Assembly (NCBI GenBank): GCA_958510875.1
Contig: OY294068.1
Coordinates: 70,472,633 to 70,536,632 of the forward strand
Length of the DNA stretch: 64,000 bases
Source: Endomychus coccineus
Lineage: Eukaryota > Arthropoda > Insecta > Coleoptera > Endomychidae
Reading direction: 5' to 3'
The translations under genes and the position numbers were made by a program. Of the stretch, positions 42,341-53,592 are shown piece after piece. The stretch's first letter is position 1; each line of letters opens with the position of its first letter. Under the pieces are notes generated by a model. It saw only the letters and a list, made by a program, of their open reading frames with translations, did not search any database and was not told the DNA's origin.

Positions 42341-43475
42341 ATATCTATCGATATAATTAAAAAAAAGTAACATATTCTGAACTTAAGCTAGAACGGCTTT
42401 ACTCTTAACATTTAACCATGTTTTGTCGGAAAAAAATCAAAATGCCTACAAACACATCCGGTACGATATCTCATCGTATAGCAATAAATCTTGGACCACA
42501 ATATGTGTTTTTGAGAAACCTTTCAAATGCCATTCCGATCAGACTTTCAGTTGCTGAGATATTCAATTTGTTTGCTAAGAACTTTTAAATAAATTGTTGT
42601 TGAAAGTGAACAAAAAAAATAGTGTCCCTGTAGTCCCTACACTATATAGGTGTTATAGTGCGATACCAACAAGATTAATATTCAATGAAACCGGAAGTCT
42701 AATGTACAATTGACTTAATTTGTTACTTCACTCGAAAGTATAAATAATTGGGTGGCGACGTGTTTTGCTAATATCTATCATCATGCTAAATTTCATAAGA
42801 TTATCTCGAGGATTATCTCAAATAGTTTGGTTTTATACGCATTTCGATAATTTCGTAACTAAAACGCAGATATAAACAATAGCACAAACGTTAGACAATT
42901 TTTAACTTAACCTTCGTTTTCAGCGCCACTTTTTGCATATAAATCGACTACAAAATTGCGTTAGCCTCAAAATAACTATTTTGAAACATATTGGCTAGGC
43001 TATTAACGCATTTCCAATAATCAAAAATCAAAGGTGCGAAAAATATATATTAATGCTTAATATTTAGATTAAAATAATCTTCACAACAAACATTTGTCGA
43101 ATTTGGATTCATGTCTTTTCATCGACTCAATTCGAACCAGTTTTTACGGCGGTTAACTTATCTTGGCACATGAATGAAAGTTTTTTTTGTATTTTTGCGT
43201 AGTGGTGCAAAACATTTTTATGTACCAATTTACTAAATTTGCACTTACTATCAAATCATTTAAATTACCCTCTGATTTTGGTTTAAGCCTATTGAGAATA
43301 TTGTCAAACGGTGAAGAATAGAATCGTGACATCACAGCGCGGTGGGAATTCTTCGAACCTTGCCGACGTGTTTTCGTGGAATTCAATTTTTCCATTGAAG
43401 TTTTTGACACCGTTTTGAGGATTATTAAAAAGAAAAAATTGTTAGATGAAGTGGGGTTTCTTGATAGGTTTAAAG
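42341..43475. other. No recognised feature
   Basis: AT-rich sequence. The - strand ORF 43153-43410 shows no motif I recognise. Confidence 0.4.
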
Positions 43476-43479
43476 TATT

Positions 43480-44278
43480 TTTTTAAATAGATCAGAACAT
43501 ATATTTTATAACCCCAATTTATAAAAGCGGTGACAAAACTTACATCAAAAATTACAGACCAATTTCTATTTTATCATGTATACCAAAGCTATTCGAGAGC
43601 ATAGTAACGGAACATTTTTCTCTAGTCTATAAACATATAATAATTGATGAACAGTTTGGATTTACGAAGGGAAAATCTGTTGAAACTAATTTATTACTAT
43701 TTACACAATTTGTCTTGGAGGTACATGAAAAGAGGCACACACCGATTTTTATACAGCTTTTGACCGCATAAATCATGAGCTATTGATCTCAAAACTATAC
43801 TCAGTAGGTAAACAAGGTGCATTATTGGAATGGTTGAAAAGCTACATTACCAACAGGAAACAAATGGTAAAGCTAAAAACTTTTTTTCCGGAAAAATTAA
43901 TGTTCCATCGGCTGTGCCTCAGAGGTCACATTTAGGGCCATTGCTGTTTCTTCTTTACATCAACGATATAAAGTATGTTTTCAAGACTAGGCTTTTTTTG
44001 CCTTTTGCCGATGATTTGAAACTTTTCTATGTCATTGAATCTGTTTTAGATGCTCTAACAGTTCAAAAAAAGTTAACAGAACTTTTTATATTGTGCAACG
44101 AAAATGGGATGGAGCTCAATGTTGATAAATGCTTTGTAATGAGGTTTTATGGAACCAATACTTTTTTGGATTTCGATTATCATATCAATAACAATATCTT
44201 TAGCTAGCAAAACAGAAATAAGAGATCTTGGTGTTATTATGGACAGAAAGCTTACTTTTAATGCAAATTGTGATTATA
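43480..44278 (+). pseudogene. LINE reverse transcriptase, N-terminal part
   Basis: Motifs: NYRPISILSCIPKLFESIV, IIIDEQFGFTKGKSVETN, a damaged 'Y(T/S)AFD(R)INHELL' block with a deletion around 43740, SAVPQRSHLGPLLFLLYIND (the 'VPQGS.LGPLLF' motif, with Gly changed to Arg) and FADDLKLFY (catalytic F/YADD). Two or more frame changes occur (near 43740 and 43830), so it is inactive. Confidence 0.75.
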
Positions 44279-46607
44279 CAGGGTGTCCTCGAACTGCGTG
44301 GCCAAAATAAAACCGAAGATTCTTTGATTCGAAAAAAAGTTGTGAGCCTTTTTACTTTTGCCTCAAGTGTCTTGTTTACCCGGTAGAGGGCTTCAAAATT
44401 GCAAAAATAATTTTGTTTTTTCGGTATAACTTGAGAACGTGATGAAGAACTTTTACAATATTTAGCAGGTGAATTACTGTCAATAATGGCCATTTTTGAG
44501 AGTGGAGCACAGAGCCTTAGAGACCATAGAAATGGCTCAAACTTGAGGATGTAACGGGAAAAGTGTCCAGAACTTTTTTGTGGTCAATGTAATTCACTCT
44601 ATATTTTTTATGTAGATAGCTTATCTAATTTGAAAACTTTTCTTACTCTTAGAAAATTTTGATAAAATCAACGGATTAGCTTGAAAAAATTAATTTTCGA
44701 GTCTCTGCAATTTTGGCTTACCAATTTTACTTGATTAAAATACCTTAGTTGCCTTTGCTTTTCTAATGTCATTTTTGCATTTGAAGAATTTATTCTCAAA
44801 ACTGTCAGTTTTTACTTTGCTTTCCGTAAAAATTTTATAAAATTATGGCTCAAAATTTCACTAACACTGAAATGGTTGATATGTTATTGATTTATGGACT
44901 TTGTCGTTGCAATGGCCGGAGAAGGGAAAGATATCCGCATCGCAGAATTCCAAATCGGCAAACCTTCGCGAAACTGGCAAATTTGAAGCAAATCGCAGAG
45001 AAACTGGACGCAGACGGACAAGAAGGACGTTAGAGCTCGAAGAAGCGATACTGGAAGCAGTTGAAACTGAACCTGGGATAAGCACACTACGTTTGGGACT
45101 TCGTATTGGAGCCTCAAAATCATTAGTTCATAATGTACTGAAAGAAGAACTGTTGTATCCCTATCATATTAAAACAGTTCAAGACTTATTGCCCATGGAT
45201 CCAGGTCATCGGCTAGATTTCTGTCGGCTTATTGTTCAAAGAAAAAACGCAAACCCCAATTTTTGTAGAAGAATTCTGTTCATGAACGAAGATACTTTCA
45301 CGAGATGTGGTCTTTTTAACCTCCATAATGAACATTTCTATGCTGATGAAAATCCTCATGAAACGGAAGTTACATATTTTCAGAATCAAACTAAAATCAA
45401 TGTTTGGGTTGGAATTGTGGATAACTTTATTATTGGCCCTACCGTTATACCCGATCGATTGAACGGGGAGAACTACTTGAACTTTTTGGAACAAAGGCTA
45501 CTTGAACTGTTGGAAGGCTTGCCCTTACACATTCGTCGTGGCCTGGTTTATCCATGATGGTGCACCTCCTCATTTCACATTAGCTGTCAGGCGACATTTG
45601 AATGCGGAATATCCAGATCGCTGGATAGGTAGAGGACACGATGCACCAGTGATCTGGCCGGCCCGCTCCCCTGATTTGACGCCCTGCGACTTCTTTCTAT
45701 GGGGCGCTTTGAAGTCGAAAGCTTATGCAGCTCCAGTAAACACACGAGAGGAATTGTTGCAACGAATTAATCATGAAGCGGATTTATTGAAGAATGATGC
45801 TGAAGTACTAGCCAGAGTTCAATCCAATTTCTTGAAACGAATTAATTTGTGTATTCAGGAAAATGGTCAACATTTCGAACAATTGATGCCTTAGCGATTT
45901 CCAAAAAAGTTTTGTTGTTTCTTTTAATTTAGCATTTGTTTTTCCTAAATAATCACATCGTTTCCTCATTTCTATTGTTTTTATTATTCGTGTTTTACCG
46001 AGATATTAACCATTTCAGTGTTAGTGAAATTTTGAGCCATAATTTTATAAAAATTTTACGGAAAGCAAAGTAAAAACTGACAGTTTTGAGAATAAATTCT
46101 TCAAATGCCAAAATGACATTAGAAAAGCAAGGGCAACTAAGGTATTTTAATCAAGTAAAATTAGTAAGCCAAAATTGCAGAGACTCGAAAATTAATTTTT
46201 TCAAGCTAATCCGTTGATTTTATCAAAATTTTCTAAGAGTAAGAAAAGTTTTCAAATTAGATAAGCTATCTACATAAAAAATATCGAGTGAATTACATCG
46301 ACCACAAAAAAGTTCTGGACACTTTTCCCGTTACATCCTCAAGTTTGAGCCATTTCTATGGTCTCTAAGGCTCTATGCTCCACTCTCAAAAACGGCTATT
46401 ATTGACAGTAACTCACTTGCCAAATATTGTAAAAGTCCTCCATCACGTTCTCAAGTTATACCGAAAAAACAAATTTATTTTTGCAACTTTGAAGCCCTCT
46501 ACCGGCTAAACAAGACACTTGAGGCAAAAGTAAAAAGGCTCATCAAATTTTTTTCGAATCAAAGAATCTTCGGTTTTATTTTAGCCACGCAGTTCGAGGA
46601 CACCCTG
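44279..46607 (+). mobile_element. Tc1/mariner-type element with ~604-bp inverted ends that include the transposase start
   Basis: The ends are cagggtgtcctcgaactgcg and its reverse complement, flanked by TA (44277-44278, 46608-46609). The inverted repeats (44279-44882 and 46003-46607) extend through the ATG at 44845 and the first ~12 codons of the transposase. A near-exact copy of the start region therefore lies in reverse at the far end. The transposase between them has three frames. Confidence 0.88.
44845..45894 (+). pseudogene. Tc1/mariner (DUF4817-type) transposase, two frameshifts
   Basis: MAQNFTNTEMVDMLLIYGLC starts the N-terminal helix domain, and RYPHRRIPNRQTF continues it. A frameshift at ~44970 moves to LRETGKFEANRRETGRRRTR and a second HTH. 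The first catalytic position reads LFMNED, where FxDE is expected, so Asp has become Asn. A second shift at ~45540 leads to WFIHDGAPPHF, YPDRWIGRGHDAP, WPARSPDLTPCDFFLWG and the C-terminal NGQHFEQLMP. The gap between the HDGAP Asp and the CDFF Asp is 43 residues, wider than the 34 of classical mariner. Confidence 0.85.
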
Positions 46608-47131
46608 TACAGTTAATAAAGCACTTAAGTCCTTAGGTTTTATAAAAAGAGTTTCTAGCGATTTTCATAACATTGTTTCTATAAGATATCTTATTGCATC
46701 CACACCTTGAGTATTGCTCTTCTATATGGTCTCCTTCTTATAATGTTCATCGCATGAGGATTGAAAGGGTTCAACATAAGTTCTTAAGATTTGCCGCCTA
46801 TAACATGAATATTAGATTTCGTGACTATAATTTCAAATACGACTTGGTTGAATCTATTCTAAATATTGAAAAATTAACTTTACGTAGAATTCACAAAGAT
46901 CTAAAATTTTTATTCAAACTCATTGATGAATTAGTTAATTGTCCTGATTTACTATCACAAATTAATTTCCGCATTCCCCAAAGGAATACCCGCTCGTCTA
47001 ATATTAATATATTTCACATACCATATAGCAGAACAAACTACCTAATGCATTCTCCATCTTGTCGTATTTTAACTACCGCAAATCTTTATTCAAATCTTAA
47101 TTTTTGGAACATTTCTTTGGTTGCTTTTTAA
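46608..47131 (+). pseudogene. LINE reverse transcriptase, C-terminal part
   Basis: It resumes the LINE frame with ALKSLGFIKRVSSDF. A frameshift near 46695 follows, and it continues as LEYCSSIWSPSYNVHRMRIE, RVQHKFLRFAAYN and SILNIEKLTLRRIHKDLKFL. It ends NLYSNLNFWNISLVAF with a stop at 47129-47131. 'LEYCS(S)IWSP....' is the standard end segment of jockey/CR1-type ORF2. Confidence 0.75.
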
Positions 47132-47185
47132 AGGGCTTTAACTGGCTCAACATAGAGAAATTATGTAATGTCGAATGTATGTATA

Positions 47186-49319
47186 CAAAATGTTCCATCT
47201 CAGACGAGCCACCCCGTATACTTCTTATCCCATAGTGAGTGGAAAAATCTCCCGAAATACGTCGAATGATTTTGTTTGGGAGACATCTTTTGACGTATAT
47301 TTGAGGCTTGAACGAGCAACCCCCTAATAGGGGGCGCTTCAACCCCTCAAAATTGAATAGGGGAGAGGGGTTGAGTGATACGTCATTTAAAAGGTCTTGG
47401 AAGCCTCTTTACAACGGTGTATGAAAAACGTACATTTGATGAACCGTTTTCGCCAAAAATTAATTTTGTTGCTCGAATGCGCCACCTTGAATATTTTGGT
47501 TATTTGTTCAATGTACAAGCTCATTTTTATTAAGTCTTTTACAAACTTAAACAATCTTCGAAAAATCACATTCGTGAAAAAATTGAATTGTGTTGTCATG
47601 CTTACAATGAAAAAAATTAAATCAAATGTTCAAATTGTCCTCCATTGACTTCCATACAATAATACAATCTTGACTGAAAACCGTCTCTAACATGGTTCAG
47701 CATAATTAGAGTTATTTGACGACACTCATTTACAATTCGTTGGCGTAGTTCGTCCAAATTTTCAGGCTGAGTCACAAAAATCTTGTACTTAAGATGTCCC
47801 TACAAGAAGAAGTCCAGAGGGTTCAGGTCAGGAGATCCAACGACCGGGGTATTGCAAATTGAGGTATTGGCGAACTGGTGCGGCGTAGTGAGGAGGAGCT
47901 CCGTCTTGTTGGAAATGCAATTGTTGTTCAAGTAGTAGAGGATCGTTTTCTAATTGTTCAGTTATTAACGGATCAATCGCACTTTCCAACATTTCAAGAT
48001 AAATTTCGCCATTTAAATTACCAGGAATAAACAGAGGTCCAATTAGGTGGTCTCCCAAAATTCCTACCCAAACGTTTAGCTTTTCCCGATGTTGAGTGTG
48101 AGCTTCTCGAAATACATGAGGATTTGTATCGCTCCAAATTCTACAGTTATGCCGGTTAACCTCTCCATTAAGTAAAAAAGTGCATTCGTCAGAAAAGCAA
48201 ACGTTGTACAAGAAATTTGGGTTATTGTTAATACGCTCGACCATAATTTCGCAAAACTCTTGCCTTCGATCCCAATCATCATCATTTAATTCCTGAATTA
48301 ATTTAATTATGTACGGATGGAACTTGTGTTTATGTAAAATTCTGAAAACGTTAGATTGGCTAATACCGGAAGCTGCAGAAAGTTGTCGTACAGATTGCGT
48401 GTTTGGCATAAGTTGAACATGTCCCAATACCGCCACAGCTGCTCCATCATCATTAACAATTCCAATGGGTGCCCTTTTTTATCCATTACTGAACCCGTCT
48501 CCACAAATTTTGAAATCAATTCCATTACGTACTTATGGCGAACGCTACGTTCAGGATGGTTTTCGTTAAATATCCTTGCAGCCGCTCGGGCATAATTTTG
48601 ATTTTGGTAATAAAGACTAACCAGCTCAACACGTTCTTGCAATGTGTACACCATATTTTTTGAAATTTTAAACAAATCAGCAAAGTAGTAACTCAACAGA
48701 TTGATTAAAATCATGAAATGATCGAAGAAACGTTAAAACCACATGAACACCTTCTAAGAACAAAAAATGAAGGCAACGTAAGGAAATGTTTTGCTGTTTT
48801 TTTTATTTATTAGTTTGAGAGAATGTATTATTGTATGGAAGTCAATGGAGGACAATTTGAACATTTGATTTAAACACGCAGATTTAATTTTTTTCATTGT
48901 AAGCATGACAACACAATTCAATTTTTTTACGAATGTGATTTTTTGAAGATTGTTTAAGTTTGTAAAAAAGGCTTAATAAAAATGAGCTTGTACATTGTAC
49001 AAATAACCAAAATATTCAAGGTGGCGCATTCGAGCAACAAAATTAATTTTTGGCGAAAACGGTTCATCAAATGTACGTTTTTCATACACCGTTGTAAAGA
49101 GGCTTCCAAGACCTTTCAAATGACGTATCACTCAACCCCTCTCCCCTATTTAATTTTGAGGGGTTGAAGCGCCCCCTATTAGGGGGTTGCTCGTTCAAGC
49201 CTCAAATATACGTCAAAAGATGTCTTCCAAACAAAACATTCGACGTGTTTCGGGAGATTTTTCCACTCACTATGAGATAAGAAATATACGGGGTGACTCG
49301 TCTGAGATGGAACAGCTTG
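47186..49319 (-). mobile_element. Tc1/mariner-type element with ~485-bp inverted ends that include the transposase stop
   Basis: The ends are caaaatgttccatctcagac and the reverse complement of caagctgttccatctcagac, flanked by TA (47184-47185, 49320-49321). The inverted repeats are 47186-~47667 and ~48826-49319. They include the last ~16 codons of the transposase, so a copy of its C-terminal coding end is also present at the other terminus, upstream of the gene. Confidence 0.87.
47617..48655 (-). pseudogene. Tc1/mariner transposase with frameshift and catalytic-region deletion
   Basis: The start is MVYTLQERVELVSLYYQNQN at 48655, followed by ARAAARIFNENHPERSVRH. A frame change near 48450 leads to SVRQLSAASGISQSNVFRIL (HTH). 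The first catalytic Asp is intact in VCFSDECTF, and the second block reads LHFQQDGAPPHYAAPVRQYL. At ~47830, after NLQYPGRWI, about ten residues including the WPxRS segment are deleted, and reading resumes PDLNPLDFF with a Trp codon changed to a stop. The C-terminus YYCMEVNGGQFEHLI ends at 47617. Confidence 0.82.
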
Positions 49320-49440
49320 TATGTCTGTGTATATTTGTAATGTAAACTCTTTATTTTATATTCTTTCTTTTCTTTTTACGATACATTATATCTTACTGAA
49401 TTTGTTATATACTGTCGTCCCGTTAATAAATAAATAATTT

Positions 49441-50649
49441 TCCTAGTGGTTCTAAAAGTGCTTTTTTTCTTCATGATCCACCACAATTCTTTTAGTGTTT
49501 ATTATCCAAAACACCTTGTGTTATTTTCTCTAGGTACGCACTTTACTGCCTATTTATTTGTTTCTCGTGTAAGTGTAACTAACTTGTAAATTTTCCTCTC
49601 ATTATTCACCTAAATAGCTCTCCGGCGCACTGTCAGTTCCAGCTAATTGTACGTATGTACGAAATCGAAAATATACGTATCAAGGAAGGTTTAACTTTTG
49701 GTGCGAAATACATGGCCACTTTGAATTTTAACTTCAAATGTCGTAGTGAGTCTTGTGAATTTGAGACTACCTGTTTACAAATGATGGTATCAACATTTCC
49801 ATCTTATTCTTAAACTGATATGTCTGAAATTGATATACATGAAATCGAATTAACAAAGACTAAAATCTTCCTTGTAGGCTTACAGAATAAACTCTGAATT
49901 ACTATTATAAAATTACAATATGTTGAATAAGTTTGTTTCTTCTGTATAATCGGAAATCATGGAATATTGCCGCAGATTTATTAGAAGAGAATGTTAAGGA
50001 AAATCTAGTACACTAAAAATGTCTGATGTTAATTTGAATAGAACAAGATTTGACTGATGAAAGGTCAATCTGACACACTTGACACGAATTGTGTAATGCT
50101 TTATTATTATCTCGCTACAAACAATTCAATGTAATAGAGTTCTATTTAAGGTATCAGTTTCATTATAATGTCTTATGATCTAATTGTGCCTTATTGTTGA
50201 AATAATAGTTTATTATTCTCATTACCACATTCCGTCGTCATTTAGATACTCGTTAAATGATAATCATATTATATCTAGCTCAACAAATGTACAAAACTAG
50301 ATATTAGAATTCGTTGTGGGAAAAAATGTGAATTGACAATTATTATGAGAGAATTAGCGGATTCCTCAGTTTATTTTATGAATCGGGGAAGCTCCGTTCA
50401 GTCTTTTGACACCAGTAATACGAATTTTTCGTATTTATTCATCAATAGTCTACCGGCCAGATTTTTCAGTTATAAAGTATGAGATGTGGAACAAATTGCA
50501 GGCTAAAATTTGTATAACAACCATCCACGTCCACGCTCTTCCACCAACAGTCATAGTAGTATTTCCGCTAGTTTCCACGGGTTTCGCAATACATTACCTT
50601 GTTGGCGAAGGGATATATTGTGCTGTAAGAAATTACTAGAAAGATTATA
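49441..50649. other. No recognised feature
   Basis: AT-rich sequence after the LINE tail. The ORF at 50406-50639 lacks recognisable motifs. Confidence 0.4.
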
Positions 50650-51527
50650 TTATAGTCCAGGCATTTAAGGAGGAAAATCGAAGATTTTTGTCCGAATTTC
50701 CGCGAGGTCTAATTTTGGTCTATTCTTATGTATTTTGACACGCTGAACAAGATGGTGTAGTTTAAATCTGGATTAACCCTGTGCTCGAAAAACTATGACC
50801 ATTTTTTGGACCCAAAAATGTACATTTTTCGATTTTTTGCGTTTTGAGACAAAACTATGGGTTGTATGGAAAAATGTTTAAACAGAAGTTGTTGGACAAA
50901 TTAATACCCGATTTTTGACTCCGGTCCGAAGTCGATTCGAGGTCGTGTGCCCAAGATAGGGCCCATTTAGAGTGTTTTTTAGTACATTGAAAAATGTAGT
51001 ATGTGTCAAAGAGTTTTTGTTTTTTTCATATTCTGTTTTCGTGGAAAGATAGTATTTTTATTTCTCTTCTTTCGGTTCCTGGTATTTTGACCTTCCTCAT
51101 TTTTTAGCGCCAAAATCGGCAATTTTGATAAATCCGCATTTTACGAATTCCAGACAAAATACCTACGTTATCGATCTAAAAATAAATTGATTCGAAAGAA
51201 TTTATTATTCTACACCTAATATTCAAAATTCAAGCATTTTGGTCCAAAGACATAATTTTGGCGCCGTTTTGAAAATTTTGGACCACCGAAAAATTCAAAT
51301 TTTTTGAGGTTATAATTTTTTTTAGATATCCAAATTCTACGTTATATTAGAAATTTTCATAACAAGTATTTTAATTTAATTCCAAGCAGATCGATTTGAG
51401 TCGAGTAAAAATGAAGTTATCTTAATAAATGTGTTTGGGCCTATCGACAAAGACTTTGAGCAAATTACAGAAAAATACATCAGCTATTTAGGTTTGAAAC
51501 TAGTAGAGTATGTGAAACATTTTGATC

Positions 51528-52713
51528 GAAAATTTTTTATGATTTAACGCGACCCCACGGAAAATGTTCGTTTTGGTGTATAAAACAAAAGTATAAAATT
51601 TCTACCTCCTAAATTGACCGCAACCCCTTTTTTTCCGCCATTTTGTGATATTTTGGACATTTTTAGGGGAAGTTTGTCAAAAAAAAATTTATATCTCCAG
51701 TTGTATTGGGAATTAGGGAACCAAACTGGAACCCTTTTATTGTCAATGTTTAAGGAACTCCCAGTTCAAATTTCAAGTTGATCCGACCTCCCCCTTCCTC
51801 GCAATATATATATGTATATACATATATGCATGGGAACTTGCGTGACGGCTAACTCGGGCAGTTTTCAACCGATTCAACTGAAATTTGAACTATCGGTAGG
51901 TTTTATGCCCTCAAAACTGACTTCCGATTTTCAAGTCAAAATATCAAATTGTTTTCGAGAAATTCTAGCTTAAGTCAATTTTTAGCTAATTTCCCAATTG
52001 AAATATCTCATACAAACACGTTAACACGTATTTACACATGCATATTTGTATTCACAGGCACATTTTATGATTTTTTTATGTTAAAAAAAATGTATATACC
52101 TTTATCACCTAAAATAGTATCATATTTCTAATGTAATATAAAAACGATGATTACTACGTAAAAATATATGCAAATGCCTATATTTTGACGCTGAGCAAAT
52201 GTCAATCGGATGAAAAGGACATGAGATATTTCAATTGGGAAATTAGCTAAAAAATTGACTTAAGCTCGAATTTCTCAGAAACAATTTGATATTTTGACTT
52301 GAAAATCGGGAGTCAGTTTTGAGAGCATAAAACCTACTTATAGTTCAAATTTCAATTGAATCGGTTGAAAACTGCCTGAGTTAGCCGTCACGCAAGCTCC
52401 CATGCATATATGTATATACATATATATATTGCGAGGAAGGGGGAGGTCGGATCAACTTGAAATTTGAACTGGGATTTCCTTAAACATTGACAATAAAAGG
52501 GTTCCAGTTTGGTTTGCTAATTCCCAATACAACTGGAGATATAAATTTTTTTTTAACAAACATCCCCTAAAAATGTCCAAAATACCACAAAATGGCGGAA
52601 AAAAAGGGGTTGCGGTCAATTTAGGAGGTAGAAATTTGATACTTTTGTTTTATACACCAAAACGAACATTTTCCGTGGGTTGCGTTAAATCATAAAAAAT
52701 TTTCGATATCACT
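51528..52713. repeat. Nested palindrome with ~500-bp arms
   Basis: The left arm begins tcgaaaattttttatgattt and the right arm ends with its reverse complement. Shared internal segments include tggtgtataaaacaaaagta and the AT palindrome atatatatgtatatacatat. The centre is near 52115. Inverted ends without coding sequence suggest a MITE inserted in the larger foldback element. Confidence 0.75.
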
Positions 52714-52989
52714 TATTTTTTGGTTTCACTTACCCTACTAAACAGCGTACGGAGATTCGTTCACAATTCCAAGTTATAACGAATTTCTTCATAAAAAACT
52801 AGCGCGGAATTTCATTTAGCGGCAATAAGCGAGGGTCGCGGTCGGTACAACAGATTCCACGCGCGAAATTATACTTTTTTAAATGTTTTAAAATGCACCT
52901 GAATGCTTATAATCGTCTTGTGTGAATGTGTGAGTGTATGTAGACGTGTGAACGTGTATATGTGACCGTGACATGATATCATTATAGGG

Positions 52990-53470
52990 TGTTACATATC
53001 AAAATCATCATCTAATATACTGATTTCTGACTCGGGGCAATTAGAACATTCTTTACCTTCACAATGCTCACATATGAGCTACAAGGTTATCCTAATTTTT
53101 GCACGAACATTCACCGGTACAATTTTTTTTACAATCACAAGGAATTATTTTGATCAACTCATTGGGACGTGCATTTTTACTGTTTGTATAGGAGTAAGGG
53201 CATTCGAACTATTTCTCCAAGCCCATTCCGTTGGATCAATGGTTTCATTACCGATCCAAACCTGACATTGGTAATACACCCTAAAAATATGTTGCTTTGC
53301 AGCATTATTGTATTTTCATATGGTTACCTTGTAATGCCTTGGATTAATGTAAATGTTCGCTGGCATGAAATATTGGGAGCATTTTGTTTAACACATTTAT
53401 TAGCAACTCACAATTCCCCGGTCTTTCATACTTTTCATAATACATAAGATTTCAACAAGTTTTTCGAGCA
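52990..53470 (-). pseudogene. Remnant of an uncharacterised invertebrate family with a C-terminal cysteine-rich tail
   Basis: On the - strand, in broken frames: RVYYQCQVWIGNETIDPTEW, then AWRNSSNALTPIQT, CDCKKNCTGECSC, CEHCEGKECSNC and an acidic end ILDDDFDM before a stop at ~52995. From memory, this order (a W(L/I)GNE...P(T)EWGW stretch, 'L.PI.T', then CxCKKxC...CxC(R)K.GL.CS..C..C and an acidic end) marks a family repeatedly seen in insect and other invertebrate genomes with no established function. Several stops show that it is dead. Confidence 0.5.
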
Positions 53471-53592
53471 CAGCGTTAATCCAAATTTAAACTACACCAT
53501 CATGTTCAGCGTGTCAAAATACATAAGAATATACCAAAATTAGACCTCGCGGGAATTCGAACAAAAAAATTGCTTAAATGCCTGGACTATTA

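Larger units (their letters stand above)
43480..49440 (+). mobile_element. LINE (jockey/CR1-like), 5'-truncated, interrupted by two Tc1/mariner elements
   Basis: The reverse transcriptase begins near 43500 (TPIYKSGDKTYIKNYRPISI). It is interrupted at 44278 by the element 44279-46607, resumes at 46608, stops at 47131, and its 3' UTR is interrupted by the element 47186-49319. It ends near 49435 with a taataaataaataa tail. Removing either insertion with one TA restores continuity. At 44278 the reading frame passes smoothly from NCDYT into VNKALKSLGF. Confidence 0.8.
50653..53589. mobile_element. Large member of the TAGTCCAGGC foldback family
   Basis: The ends are tagtccaggcatttaagg and the reverse complement of tagtccaggcatttaagc, flanked by TTA (50650-50652, 53590-53592). 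The terminal inverted repeats extend ~150 bp and share a stretch with ttttgacacgctgaacaaga. Inside are a nested palindrome (51528-52713) and, on the - strand, a cysteine-rich coding remnant (52990-53470). At 2.9 kb it is the largest member seen in the window and the only one with clear coding traces. Confidence 0.75.
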
